A DNA stretch of 25,816 nucleotides from Purshia tridentata (GCA_003254885.1 QANT01000380.1:1-25816), one strand, 5' to 3'; positions 10,619 to 21,600 are shown, counted from the stretch's first letter. Notes: a model not told the origin generated them from the sequence alone. Made by a program: numbers and translations.

Positions 10619-12612
10619 GTTCACTGTTCACTGTTCACTTCTTCACCAGCAGGCTTTGCTATTCTCGTCTTCTTTTGTCTGTGCTCTGTTTTTGGTTCAT
10701 TTTCAATGTCATTGGGTTTTTGGCCCAATTAATTTACTAATCTCTCTCCTAGAGTCCTAGTCCTTCCCAAGCAATATTTTGATTGATTTTTCATTTTATT
10801 TGATTTTTAAATTTTAATTACTATTTTACCTTCTTACAAAATTACTAAAACTACATTTTAAAAAAAATTCGAAAATAAAAAGGTTTTCATTATTTTAATA
10901 ACAAATTCAAAAGGGTAGCACCAACTACCACCTACCAAGCACATAATTGTAGTTTATTCTGATTTTACATACTTTATCTTTATATTTAACTCTTGTCACA
11001 TTATTGGAAAAAAAAAAAAAAACCCTTTTGTCGCATTGCATGCATAATTTCATATCATATTATCATGTATGCATAATGCATATACAATTCTTACGATCAA
11101 CATAAATTTCCAATTGCTCACTTGACATGATAAATAGTGTAATGTATCTGAATAAAGTGAACTTATTGAATATATAATCGGGCATAAAGATGTATAGGTG
11201 ACCACTACTCAAATTTAACAAAATTATTGAATATACTTTAACAAAATAAGTGGCCAAAATTGTTTACTTGATTCTCAAAAATAAAATATATTATTATTGA
11301 CTAAAATAACTGAAAAAAAAAAAGAAAAAAAAAAAAAAAGCAAAATCATGGTGTTCTTAGGGGAAAAAAATATATATGAGGTGTCATCCACGCATTGGGT
11401 GGTGAGAGGCCAGCTCATCCGATTGCAAGGGACAGAATAGTGGCCGGCACAGAGGATCAAAAGTTAGTCCGACCACGATTTCACAGAGGATTAAGCGCCC
11501 AACCATCCGTCCTCTCGTAGGCTATGACCGTTTCCCTCCTCCTCTTTCTCTCTCCTTCCTGAAGTTAGCAAAGAACAAACCCAGCAGCCACATACAACAC
11601 ACACTCTTCTAAATCTTTATTTTCTTCATTTATAAAATGGAAAATCAAATTATGGGTTTACCTAATTGTAGTTTTGTTTTGCTCCACAATTTCCTCTCAT
11701 TTCTTACACCTCCTGATTGTGGGTTTGCGTGGTGCTGTAGTCAAGAACCAGCTCATTCCCATCCCCTTTCTCAATACCCAAATGCCAATTTTCTTGTAAC
11801 CCATGTTTCTTTCTTTCATTTTCTCTTCATAATTTCAAGAAAGATTTTCTCTTCCTTTGAGTGATGTATGGAAGCCAAACAGTTCATGTTCATCTAATAA
11901 ACTCTCTCACAAACAATTATTGACAAGGCAAAGATCACGGCTCTATTGCTGTTAATTCCCACATTGAATTTCTGGTTCGTCATGCATCCCTGCAATCTTT
12001 TTTCACAGATGGTTTTCTTTTGTTTTTGCGTTTGCATCGATTTTTGCTTAGTTCACCTATGTCAATATGACTAATTCCATTTTTATTTGTTTATTGATGT
12101 TGTCTGTGTGTCTGTCTCTCACGCCATTACGTGCCCACCACAAAATGATTTTGAATTTGTGATTATGCTTTGTTTTCATATGGGCATGCGCACAATGCAT
12201 GTCATATGACCATAAATAAGTAGATTATTATTGCTTGTAACACAGATTATTATTCCTTGAATGATGGATATTAGTTATTTCCAAAGATACAAACATATAC
12301 ACATGATATGACCATATATATAAGGAGTTTTGGATCGTTAATCATTTTGAAGGCTTGGCAAGTGGATGTTAGAGGGTTAAACTTGTGTGCATTTTTATAG
12401 CAGAATCTACTTGATGATGTTTTAAAGAAAAAAGTATATGTTTTAACGATGAGTTTAGGCACCACAAACTACTTTTATGTGCTAAACACCACCAATTTAT
12501 CTAGTTGCTTGAACATAGGTTCATTCAACATTATTTTGTTTTGTAAGTAAAGTATTTTGTGATGATATGATCAGGAATTTCTTTTGAGGGGTGTTGTCGT
12601 GTTACCCCATTC
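10619..12612. other. Intergenic region: nitrobindin promoter and kinase promoter/leader
   Basis: Bidirectional spacer. The first 150 bp should hold the nitrobindin promoter. Poly-A runs lie at about 11010-11022 and 11312-11339. A GC-richer block at 11380-11530 followed by a CT-rich stretch at 11531-11560 looks like the promoter and start of the kinase leader. A TATA-like TTATAAAATGG lies near 11630. The kinase leader probably contains an intron ending near 12572 (tgatcag), but I could not place its donor with confidence. Confidence 0.5.
10722..10729 (-). promoter_or_regulatory. Site II-like element (ATTGGGCC) upstream of nitrobindin
   Basis: The plus strand reads GGCCCAAT, about 105 bp upstream of the nitrobindin ATG. 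The TGGGCC core is the TCP-binding site II element common in plant housekeeping promoters. It forms a short inverted repeat with ATTGGG at 10711-10716. The role is inferred from motif and position only. Confidence 0.35.
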
Positions 12613-14793
12613 ATGTCTTCAAATCCAGCCAATTTTTCTGACTCATCTGAGGTAGGTGTTCTTTAGCTATTCTTGTTCATGCTTTTTTGTTCTTTAAAGG
12701 TGTTAACCTCTTTATACTGATGCCTTAGAATTGTTTCTTCCTCTAATGCAGATGAGCTGCAATTCATCAGAAGAAACACCATGTGGACCCAAGGAGATGG
12801 AATCTCATGCCAAGAGTGGCACCAATTCATCCAGCGATAAGGTTTACAACTCCAAAAAGGCGGATAAAGAAGCACAATCTGGTGTGAAGCCAACTCATGA
12901 TTCATCAGGTGGACCTAAAAATGCGGATGTAATTTCCAACCATCACCCATCTCCAGGTCCATCAGCACCTGCAAATTCTGAACTACTAACCACTTCAACA
13001 GGAATGGGAACAGGAGCAGCAAAGACTACCAATTCTTTCCCCAACCATGGTCAAGGGAGCGGGAATAGCTCTCGTTCTGATAGCTTAGAGAGCAGCAGTG
13101 CACCACTCAGGCCTCATACTGGTGGTGACGTACGGTGGGAGGCAATAAACATGGTATCTAAAGGTTCCTCACTTAATCTTAGCCACTTTCGGCTTCTCAA
13201 GCGTCTAGGCTATGGAGACATTGGTAGCGTTTATCTTGTTGAACTCAGAGGAACAAGCACTTTTTTTGCCATGAAAGTCATGGACAAGGCATCTCTTGCT
13301 AGTAGAAACAAGCTATTGCGAGCACAAACAGAAAGAGAAATACTTGGACTGCTTGACCACCCATTCTTGCCCACTCTCTATTCTTACTTTGAGACTGATA
13401 AGTTCTATTGCTTGGTCATGGAGTTTTGTAGTGGAGGTAATTTGCATTCTCTTAGACAGAAGCAACCTAACAAGCATTTTACAGAGGAAGCTGCACGGTT
13501 AGTACCTTCCCAGTTCTGCTTAATTTTTAATGTATAATTGATCGTTGGCCTTGCTTAATGTTTAATATGCATTTGATGTAGATTTCATAAGAGGACTTTT
13601 CTTTTACCAAAAAAAAAAAAAATTGCATGAGTTACTTCATTGAAGGTTGGATATATAATGGTTCTTGCTGGTTGCAGAACTGCATAGTCATACGCTGACT
13701 GATAGACTTCTTATTATCAAAGCATGATGCATATTAATTGTCTATCATCTTAAAGCCCTTCAACTTTCTTATGCAAATATAGTGAAATCATTCCTTCACT
13801 AAGTATGATCTTTTCTTCTCATTCTAAATCAATTGCATATTGAGTTGAGTTCCTTGTACTAATTTGAGATGTTTAAATGGGCAAGGGGTTTCTTATGCCT
13901 TTTCCTTTTGTAGGTTTTATGCATCACAGATTTTGTTAGCACTTGAGTATCTGCACATGCTAGGAATTGTGTACAGGGATTTAAAACCAGAAAATGTTCT
14001 AGTAAGAGATGAGGGTCATATCATGCTCTCGGACTTCGATCTATCACTCCGTTGTTCAGTCAATCCTACACTAGTCAAGTCTTCATCTGTCCATGTAAGC
14101 AATGGTGGCGGCGGCGGTGGTGGTGGTGGTGGCGGCGGGGGCCTTTTGGATGATGAGTTAGCTGTGCATGGTTGTATGCAGCCATCCCATTTTTTTCCAC
14201 GCATTTTACCTACCAAGAAAAATCGCAAATCTAAATCAGATTTTGGCCTTTCTGCTAATAACTCCCTCCCTGAGCTGATGGCAGAGCCTACAAACGTGCG
14301 GTCTATGTCATTTGTTGGAACTCATGAATATCTAGCCCCAGAGATTATTCGTGGAGAGGGCCATGGTAGTGCAGTGGACTGGTGGACGTTTGGCATCTTC
14401 TTATATGAGCTCTTACATGGGACTACCCCCTTCAAGGGTCATGGAAATCGTGCCACGCTTTTTAATGTTGTAGGTCAGCCTCTGAGATTCCCAGAAACAC
14501 CACAAGTGAGTGTTGTTGCGCGTAATCTCATACGAGGACTCTTGGTGAAGGAACCACAAAAGAGAATTGCATATAAAAGGGGTGCCACAGAAATAAAACA
14601 ACACCCATTTTTTGAGGGAGTCAACTGGGCTCTGGTGAGATGTGCCATGCCTCCCCACATACCTGAACCTGTAGACTATTCACAATTTGCTAGCAAGGAG
14701 GCAAGCACTGCAGACAAAAAGATGACAGATATTGGAGGTGATAAACAGAATAGTACTAATGATTCTTCATATGTAGATTTTGAGTACTTCTAG
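12613..14793 (+). CDS. AGC1-class (group VIII) serine/threonine kinase, PAX/AGC1-4/D6PK-like
   Basis: Plasma-membrane-associated plant AGC kinase. Relatives phosphorylate PIN auxin exporters. 554 aa from exons 12613-12651, 12752-13497 and 13914-14793; the second junction splits an Arg codon inside EEAAR-FYASQ. Residues 1-155 are Ser/Pro/Gly-rich and unstructured. The kinase domain starts near residue 157: glycine loop GYGDIG 166-171, catalytic Lys188, YRDLKPEN with Asp284, then DFD (302-304) in place of DFG, the hallmark of this group. An insertion of about 80 residues separates DFD from [12 protein letters not shown] (activation-loop Ser394). It contains 13 consecutive glycines (326-338) and a basic patch, KKNRKSK (363-369), like the lipid-binding patch of D6PK. 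The protein ends in FEYF, a PDK1-docking motif. The [14 protein letters not shown] lead-in favours the AGC1-3/AGC1-4 branch over D6PK itself. The 13-codon first exon is the least certain part; Met14 at 12752 is the alternative start. Confidence 0.92.
14104..14142 (+). repeat. Polyglycine-coding GGN repeat in the kinase insertion
   Basis: Thirteen in-frame glycine codons (mainly GGT and GGC, one GGG) directly after Asn325 and before LLDDE, inside the insertion between DFD and APE. The mixed codons suggest trinucleotide slippage followed by point change. Length variation would not shift the frame. Confidence 0.95.
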
Positions 14794-15876
14794 CACTCAT
14801 TTTTGGGTGATTATTCGCATCCTCTGGAGGAAGATTACATTGTACAAAGAGCAAAATGTTGCAACCCAGTCAAATATATAACATATAATGTTCAGGGTTT
14901 CAGAAAGCAGACTTTTGTTGACAGCATATTATTGCTCAAAGATTTGCTTTTCTGTTTTTGATTCTGAGTATTTCTTTCTATATGTATATAGGTCTGTAAT
15001 GTACACTTGGCGTGACAGTATAGTCAGATGACCCTAATTGAGCTTAAAGATTGATTCAACTAGTTCCACATTTAGTGTTAATAATATAAACTTCTCAAGA
15101 GAACAGTATGTTCTAACATGTGAAGAATCTCCAGTAAAAAGAGTCAAGCTTTGCATCAGGGGCGTCGTGGATTCCATGAAACTTTTTCCTCAATCAGATG
15201 AAAAGTTAATGAGAAGAATTATAATTGTGACTGTTGCACACTGTATGATTGTATCCAAGCAAATTGGAAATTTTTTCTGGCCATTGACTTGTTTAGACAC
15301 TTCTTTACACTTCATAAAGAAGCCTACGCCAGTAGGCGGCTTTGGGGCAAATTGTCACGTTAGCAGCGCAATTTTCAACACTATTCAATTTCAATCCCAT
15401 CTCCAAATAACTGCTGTGTTACCTAACATGAATGATGAATCTATAAATGGCACGACTAAAAATATTTAGTTAGTATCGAACATAAATACCTCGATTTTAA
15501 CATGACAAATACAAACTCAAATATAACATAACTCAACTTTGATTGTCCTACAGTCGTTGCATATACAGTTATACACTGGTTGCATGTAAATAATTTTTTT
15601 AAAGGGACAACATTAACGACAGCAGCTGATTCACTTTCAACTAGGAGAAGTGAATTGAGAAAATTAGGAATATCAGAGGACGAGTGATGACAAAAGTTGG
15701 TGTGGGACTGTGGGACCACAGCTGATTCACAAAAATTGTAGCAGCTGATTCGATCATAAATGGCTTCCCAATTTCACAAATAAAAAGGAATATATACCTT
15801 CTCTGATTCTCTCTCGGCAAAGCCCAAGTTTTTGCGAAGCACAAAAGGTTTCACCTCTTTTGCCTTCGGCGGAGCA
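14794..15876. other. Spacer between tandem genes: kinase 3' UTR and ICDH promoter
   Basis: The left 200-250 bp should be the kinase 3' UTR and the right part the ICDH promoter and leader. A 143-codon open frame at 15038-15469 does not look like any family. The last 260 bp hold three copies of CAGCTGATTC and a TATA-like stretch (AATATATACC near 15788-15797), about 80 bp before the ICDH ATG. Confidence 0.55.
15623..15752. promoter_or_regulatory. Three CAGCTGATTC repeats in the ICDH promoter
   Basis: The 10-mer occurs at 15623-15632, 15719-15728 and 15742-15751. The first two extend to CAGCTGATTCAC, and the first and third are preceded by AG. All lie 125-255 bp upstream of the ICDH ATG. CAGCTG is an E-box-type core. 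The count and spacing are visible, but function is not known. Confidence 0.4.
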
Positions 15877-18800
15877 ATGGAGGCATTCGATAAGATAAAG
15901 GTGGCCAACCCAATTGTCGAAATGGATGGTATGCCTTCTCCACTCTCTGTTTTCAGTCTCAGTATCATTATTAGACTAATTCGGCCTTTGTTTCTTGTGG
16001 ACTGTTGTTTAAATTGCTCTGCTTTGGAGGCTGTCTTTAGTCTTGGAAGTTTTAATTGATAAACATTAAAGGATCAAAGCACCATATTTAGATTTGATTC
16101 AGTGGATCATTCCACAAGCCAAGTTTCAGAGACAACCCAGAAATTATGTTCCATATTAATCTTGTTAATACATATATGTGTAAGAACTGAAAGAGGAACC
16201 CTCATCAAACTACTATGTGAATTAAATTATATTGGACCCCAATTGATCAGGTGAGGTCAACCCATTGATGTGACCAAAGATGAGGTGTTATTATTACATG
16301 CAAATTGAGGCCTTCCAGTGTCACCCACCATTACTATGCTGTTCCTAAGTTGAGCATTTTCACTTAAAGTTCAAATGAATAAAATTAGGATTTGTTCATT
16401 TTAACCAAAATGCATGACCACTACATGATGAGGATTTAGATGCAACATCTAGAATTGAGATGCACTTAATTGCATGAGTTGTGTGTTGTATTCCTGTAAC
16501 TTGGAGATGTGCATCATAGTGTTTGCAATTTTTAGTAATTTGAGATCTTTATAACATAAGTGTCTTTGAAAAAGATTATTATATCTTAACGGGATTTTGA
16601 GTTGTCTACTCCATCAAAAAGATTGCAATGAACATTGCCGTGGGGTTGAGCTCTTGAATATTTGTGTTTTGGGTATGCTGTTCTTATGTTTTATCTCATT
16701 GTCCATATATTTCTAGTTGAGAACTGAATAACTGATACAGAATTATTCAAAACCTTGTTACATCTGTTTAGCTATAAGCCTATAATGCATTATTTTCATG
16801 ATGCAGGTGATGAAATGACTCGAGTTTTTTGGAAATGGATAAAGGATAAGGTAATCATGTTATCGATATGATTTCAGTTCTATTCTTAAAAAAATAATTA
16901 TGTAATGATCTATTTTCTGCAACCTGTTTTCATGTTCCACAGCTTATTTTTCCCTTTCTCGAGTTGGATATCAAGTACTTTGACCTTGGCCTCCCCAATC
17001 GTGATGCCACCAATGATAGAGTCACAACTGAAAGTGCTGAAGCTACTCTCAAGTATGCCCTGTCATTCTCCCTTCTTGGTTCCTTTGCTAGATTGAAATA
17101 CTCTTGCAGAATGCTACTGTTTCATCCTTATTTTAATTTTTATTGCTTTCTCATTTCATTTGATTTGGTCTGCTTATCTTTCACCATAACAAATCACAAA
17201 AGAACGTTATACCAAAAATAGGCTTCTATCTTTATTTAATTTATTTATAAATATCGCCTGTACGAATTATGTATTGGTAGTTATAATAGTTATAGAAGCA
17301 AGTTGGTATTGTTTGGATAGATCATACGTGTAAACTGGATCAAGTTGGCATGAGTACAACTCATTTTTATGGGCTCAGCATGACATGACACAGTCTATGT
17401 TGTCCCATACTTCATAATTGGCATGACAGGATGCCCTTTATGTTCTTTGTATTATTTTTTTTAATTTTTTAATTTCTTCTTATTGTAGGTACAATGTAGC
17501 AATAAAGTGTGCAACTATAACTCCTGGTACGATTTTATTTTTTAGTGGGAACTTTAATGGATGGACTATGGCCTTTTTCTATACCATTTTTGGGCTAAAT
17601 GACGATTGTGATTATCTGAATTACTTTATTTGGATTTTAATAGATGAAGCTCGTGTTAAGGAGTTTAACTTGAAACAGCTGTGGAGGAGTCCAAATGGGA
17701 CAATACGGAACATTTTAAATGGTAAATAAACTTTTCCTCTAATATTTAACTTTTACCATTATTTGTTGTATGTTTGATGAATCGAAGTAGCCAATGTGTT
17801 TTATGTGTTCTGCAGGTACTGTTTTTAGAGAACCAATTATCTGCAGAAATGTTCCCCGCCTAGTTCCAGGTTTGCTATAACATTTTTCATCTAAATATGA
17901 CTTTGTTAAAAAGAAGAGCACCAATGAATTAGTGTTCTTTCCAGGTTGGACAAAGCCAATATGCATTGGGAGGCATGCTTTTGGTGATCAGTACCGAGCA
18001 ACGGACACAATCATAGAAGGATCTGGAAAACTTAAATTGGTTTTTGGTAACATCTTTTTCTCAGTAGAGAGATCAAATTTTATGAGTTTCACCTTTGACA
18101 GGAACTTGCTGTGTGTGTATCAAGTGCAATGACATAATTTACATACACGCACACACATTATTCATTTTGAATATTCTTTGTATCAATACTTTAGTACATT
18201 ATTATCTTACCAAGTGCAATGACATAATTCGCAGTACCAGATAGGTCCAATGAGAAAAAAGAGTTAGAGGTTTTCAACTTTACTGGTGCTGGAGGCATAG
18301 CATTGGCCATGTATAACACTGACGAGGTTCAAACTTGACCTTTTAAAATATATATATATACTGTCATGGATGAGGTGCTAGAGGCTTTTAACAGTTATCG
18401 TTTTATGTGTTAAATTGGGAGAGCAGTCTATCCGTTCTTTTGCTGAGGCTTCCATGACTACTGCCTACCAGAAAAAGTGGCCACTTTATCTTAGCACTAA
18501 AAATACTATTCTGAAGAAATATGATGGAAGGTAAGCTGTCAGCATGTTGCCATTCTTCTTTTAGTGTGTAATTTTATCTTCTTTCCGGTTTCCAAGTTTT
18601 CATCATTGGAAAAATGAACCTTTAAAGTCCCTCATGTACCTTAGCATGTTTGTGTGTGTGCCCAATGCCCATGAGAGAGGATGTGTGGTAAAAATAAACT
18701 ACTCATTCTGCATTATGGGTCTGTATGATGTTGCACCACATGACTTTTGTTCTTTTTATTGTCATTTGCTTACACTTGAAATTTAATGAAGATTCAAAGA

Positions 18801-19930
18801 CATCTTCCAGGAAGTTTATGAAACTCATTGGAGATCCCAATTTGATGCAGCAGGAATTTGGTGAGATATTTTGCCAGGCATGCTTATTAGTTTGTGCAGT
18901 TTCAGTAATTTCCCTTTTATTAATATTATGATTTTGTAGGTATGAGCACCGTCTTATTGACGATATGGTTGCATATGCTCTTAAAAGTGAAGGAGGCTAT
19001 GTATGGGCATGCAAGAATTATGATGGGGATGTGCAAAGTGACTTCTTAGCCCAAGGTCTGTATTTATTGGGGTAAAAACCTGTGAATTAAGTATTTGAAT
19101 AACTTCCGGTGCTGCTTTTGTCAAATGGAAAGGTGCTTGTTCTGGGATGGTCCTAGCCAATTCGTTTGCTACCTTTTTTGACTTTGAACTTTGATGCAGG
19201 TTTCGGGTCTCTGGGGCTGATGACATCTATACTGGTATTTTGTGGTGTTCATTTTTGTCTTATTACACTTTTTTTGGCAATTCATGTATGACTTTAGATA
19301 TATGATAAGTTTGATTGGGTTCCAGGTGTGCCCAGATGGAAAGACCATTGAAGCTGAAGCAGCCCATGGCACAGTTACCCGCCATTACCGGGTTCACCAA
19401 AAAGGTGGTGAAACCAGCACAAACAGCATAGCTTCGATCTTTGCTTGGTCACGAGGTCTTGCACACAGGTATTAGATCAGTATGGCTTGGGTCTTGTAGA
19501 TGAGTGCTCATACCTCTCTTTAATGTGGGACGGTGTGGGGGTTTAAAATTTTGATTTTTTTAATTTGTCTTTGTTTATAAATCATTTGAAACGTCAGATG
19601 AGAGTTTGAGAAATCTGTGTTATCAGGGCAAAGTTGGATGGCAATGGCAGACTCTTGGATTTTACAAAGAAACTTGAAGCAGCCTGTGTTGGAACTGTGG
19701 AATCTGGGAAGATGACCAAGGATCTTGCACTCCTTATCCATGGGCCTAAGTAAGTGCTGTCAAAAGTCATACTTCATTTGAAAGTTATATTGTGCTTTTT
19801 TCTTTTTTTATGATAAAAGTTTCATGTTTTGTGCAGGGTCACAAGGTCTAAGTATCTGCATACTGAAGAATTTATTGATGCTGTGGCTGAGGAGCTGAGA
19901 GTTAGATTGTTTAGCAGAGCCAAGTTGTAA
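15877..19930 (+). CDS. ICDH: NADP-dependent isocitrate dehydrogenase, probably peroxisomal
   Basis: Oxidises isocitrate to 2-oxoglutarate with release of CO2 and NADPH. 417 aa from 15 exons: 15877-15928, 16807-16850, 16943-17052, 17489-17526, 17644-17721, 17816-17869, 17945-18046, 18235-18326, 18427-18530, 18792-18860, 18940-19055, 19200-19234, 19326-19468, 19627-19749 and 19837-19930. All are GT-AG and the frame closes exactly. The N terminus [20 protein letters not shown] is that of plant cytosolic/peroxisomal isoforms and has no transit peptide. The dimer-type signature NYDGDVQSD lies at 274-282, and Asp255, Asp278 and Asp282 correspond to metal-isocitrate ligands of mammalian enzymes. [10 protein letters not shown] and [11 protein letters not shown] form the NADP-binding segment. 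The last residues are SRAKL; AKL fits the [SA][KR]L type-1 peroxisomal signal, whereas the cytosolic plant forms I know end near ELKARL. NADPH supply for peroxisomal redox reactions is inferred. The first intron (878 bp) is the longest. Confidence 0.95.
18121..18229. repeat. 19-bp direct repeat in ICDH intron 7
   Basis: The 19-mer beginning CAAGTGCAATGACATAA occurs exactly at 18121-18139 and 18211-18229. The second copy ends 5 bases before the intron's 3' AG-exon boundary at 18234/18235, so it makes up part of the acceptor region. Confidence 0.9.
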
Positions 19931-20034
19931 ACTCTTGGTCGCAATTCACATGTTTTTGGCATGTTTAACTCACAATGTTATTAGACACACACAAAAAAAA
20001 AAAAAAAAAAAAACNCATGTTGTTATATGTCCAA

Positions 20035-20049
20035 AATAAATAAATAAAT
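20035..20049 (+). terminator. Probable ICDH polyadenylation signal
   Basis: AATAAATAAATAAAT lies about 105 bp after the ICDH stop codon: three overlapping AATAAA hexamers, a suitable position for a plant near-upstream poly(A) element. Confidence 0.4.
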
Positions 20050-21146
20050 GAACTCATATTTCCAATGTCATGACTCATGATCACGTTGGTTGACCCTTTT
20101 TCCCTTTTATTTCCTCTCTCTCAATGGGACCATGCACCGACCTCTATTGTTTGTGTTATGATATGAAGTTCGAGGCATTTTAGAATACCACTTACTTAGC
20201 TCTACTGAAGGATCTCCCAAATATACCCATTGAAGGCACAGTCTGCTTACAGAAATCCGGTAGCTTTCCCTTAACTGGAATCAGAACCTTTTTTGGACCA
20301 TAATTTCAAATTATAATCAGTAGAGGACTTAAAAATTTTAAAATGGTTTTCTAATAATATATTTCGAAATTGCTTTGGATGTGTGTAGAGATTTATAATA
20401 ATTTATAATTTCTCATAAACATTACACAGGAATGTGCACCAAAGTTGCACCTGCCCTGCAATGATGTTTCCGGGCAATAGTATTATTTGACATATTATTT
20501 GGCACCATCAGGTTGTACATAGAACACAATAAAATAGTATAATATATAGGAAAAATTTCCAGTGTAATTTAAGATTAAACATATATACATCAAACTGTCC
20601 AGCCAAAAAAGAAACATACAAAAATCTTGAATGTCATGGCAAACCATGAATAGTGGTATAACTTAAATATCCTTGTACCAAAATTTCAAGGTGTAGCCGT
20701 GTAGGCAGTTCTGGCATTTCCATGGTCTAGTGTCAAAAAATGAAATCAGGGATGTCAGTTCCTTGACTTATTTCGGGTCATGATATTCAATTCATTAACC
20801 AATGCATGCAAGATTTTGGGTACAACAGGTTGCCAATCCAGGACAAAGCAAGTTGGCACAGGGCACTCCATGTATATCCTAGTGCTTGTTGCATATACTT
20901 GTGCACAAGTTGACCTGCAATAAGTAGACCTCAAAGCTCAGCTGCTCAGGTTTTTTTCTTTTTCTTTTTCTTTTTTGACATGTTAAATATAGACCTAAAA
21001 CAGTGAAGTTACAAGACACAAAACAAATAAATAAGTCACTACAATGAACAAAGAATATCATCTAATAATCACAAAAAATAATGATTACAGGCTGGTTGTA
21101 CAGTATAAATATAACTCAATGCCCATAAAGAAGTTCACTACAATGA

Positions 21147-21215
21147 ACCTGGTGATAGAGCACTTACTCTTGCACTCGTGGAAGAGTTTGATTCTCGCCT
21201 TCCCCCTCGAATTAA
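21147..21215 (+). other. tRNA-like segment with Pol III box A/B-like motifs
   Basis: TGGTGATAGAGCAC at 21150-21163 resembles a box A, and GAGTTTGATTCTC near 21186-21198 resembles a box B (GGTTCGANTCC). No proper cloverleaf or acceptor stem forms, so this is not a functional tRNA. It could be the decayed head of a tRNA-derived SINE, or chance. Confidence 0.25.
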
Positions 21216-21515
21216 AAAGAAGAAAACACTCAGTCCTGGTAAATGACTAAAATGATCGAAAAGAAAAAAAGGTGTTGTTAGATGGATGACAAGCTAAGAA
21301 TAATCATGACAAAAAAGATCCATATGATAAATATAAAAAATTATCTTGTACTGTTAGCTGAATGGAAGACCACATATATTATAGAAACAAATATGCAGGT
21401 CATGTATGGAACTAGAATTGTACATATTATACGTTGTAGATTAATCATGTGCAAAGCTGTATTATACCTAGGCCGTGACCTGCAACAAAGCTTTCTTCTG
21501 ATCCAGCTAGGAGTG

Positions 21516-21600
21516 AACCAGGTGGCCCAATGCAGAAGGGTCCCGCCATTGTGAGGTCTGGGGAGGGCTAGATGCATACATATCCCTGTTTCCGTGACCC
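21516..21600 (-). mobile_element. Degenerate SINE remnant (Au-like 3' part)
   Basis: Read on the minus strand, the block runs GGTCACGGAAACAGGG, then CCCTCCCCAGACCTCACAAT, then GGCGGGACCCTTCTGCATTGG. This matches from memory the order of conserved blocks in plant Au-type SINEs: GGTCACGGG, GGAAACAG, CCCTCCCCAGACC, GGCGGGA, GTGCACTGGG. The tRNA-like box B linker and the head appear deleted or decayed, and no target-site duplication is evident. It is GC-rich against AT-rich surroundings and lies about 190 bp past the PPR stop codon. Confidence 0.5.

Noticed and set aside
11637..11864. A 75-codon ATG open frame in the possible kinase leader (uORF)
   Set aside because: It may not be transcribed at all, because a TATA-like stretch overlaps its start. 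The translation is low in recognisable features, and nothing shows conservation.
15038..15469. A 143-codon plus-strand open frame between the kinase and ICDH genes
   Set aside because: It begins without an ATG, has no family resemblance or intron context, and overlaps the likely kinase 3' UTR and ICDH promoter. A chance open frame is the simpler reading.
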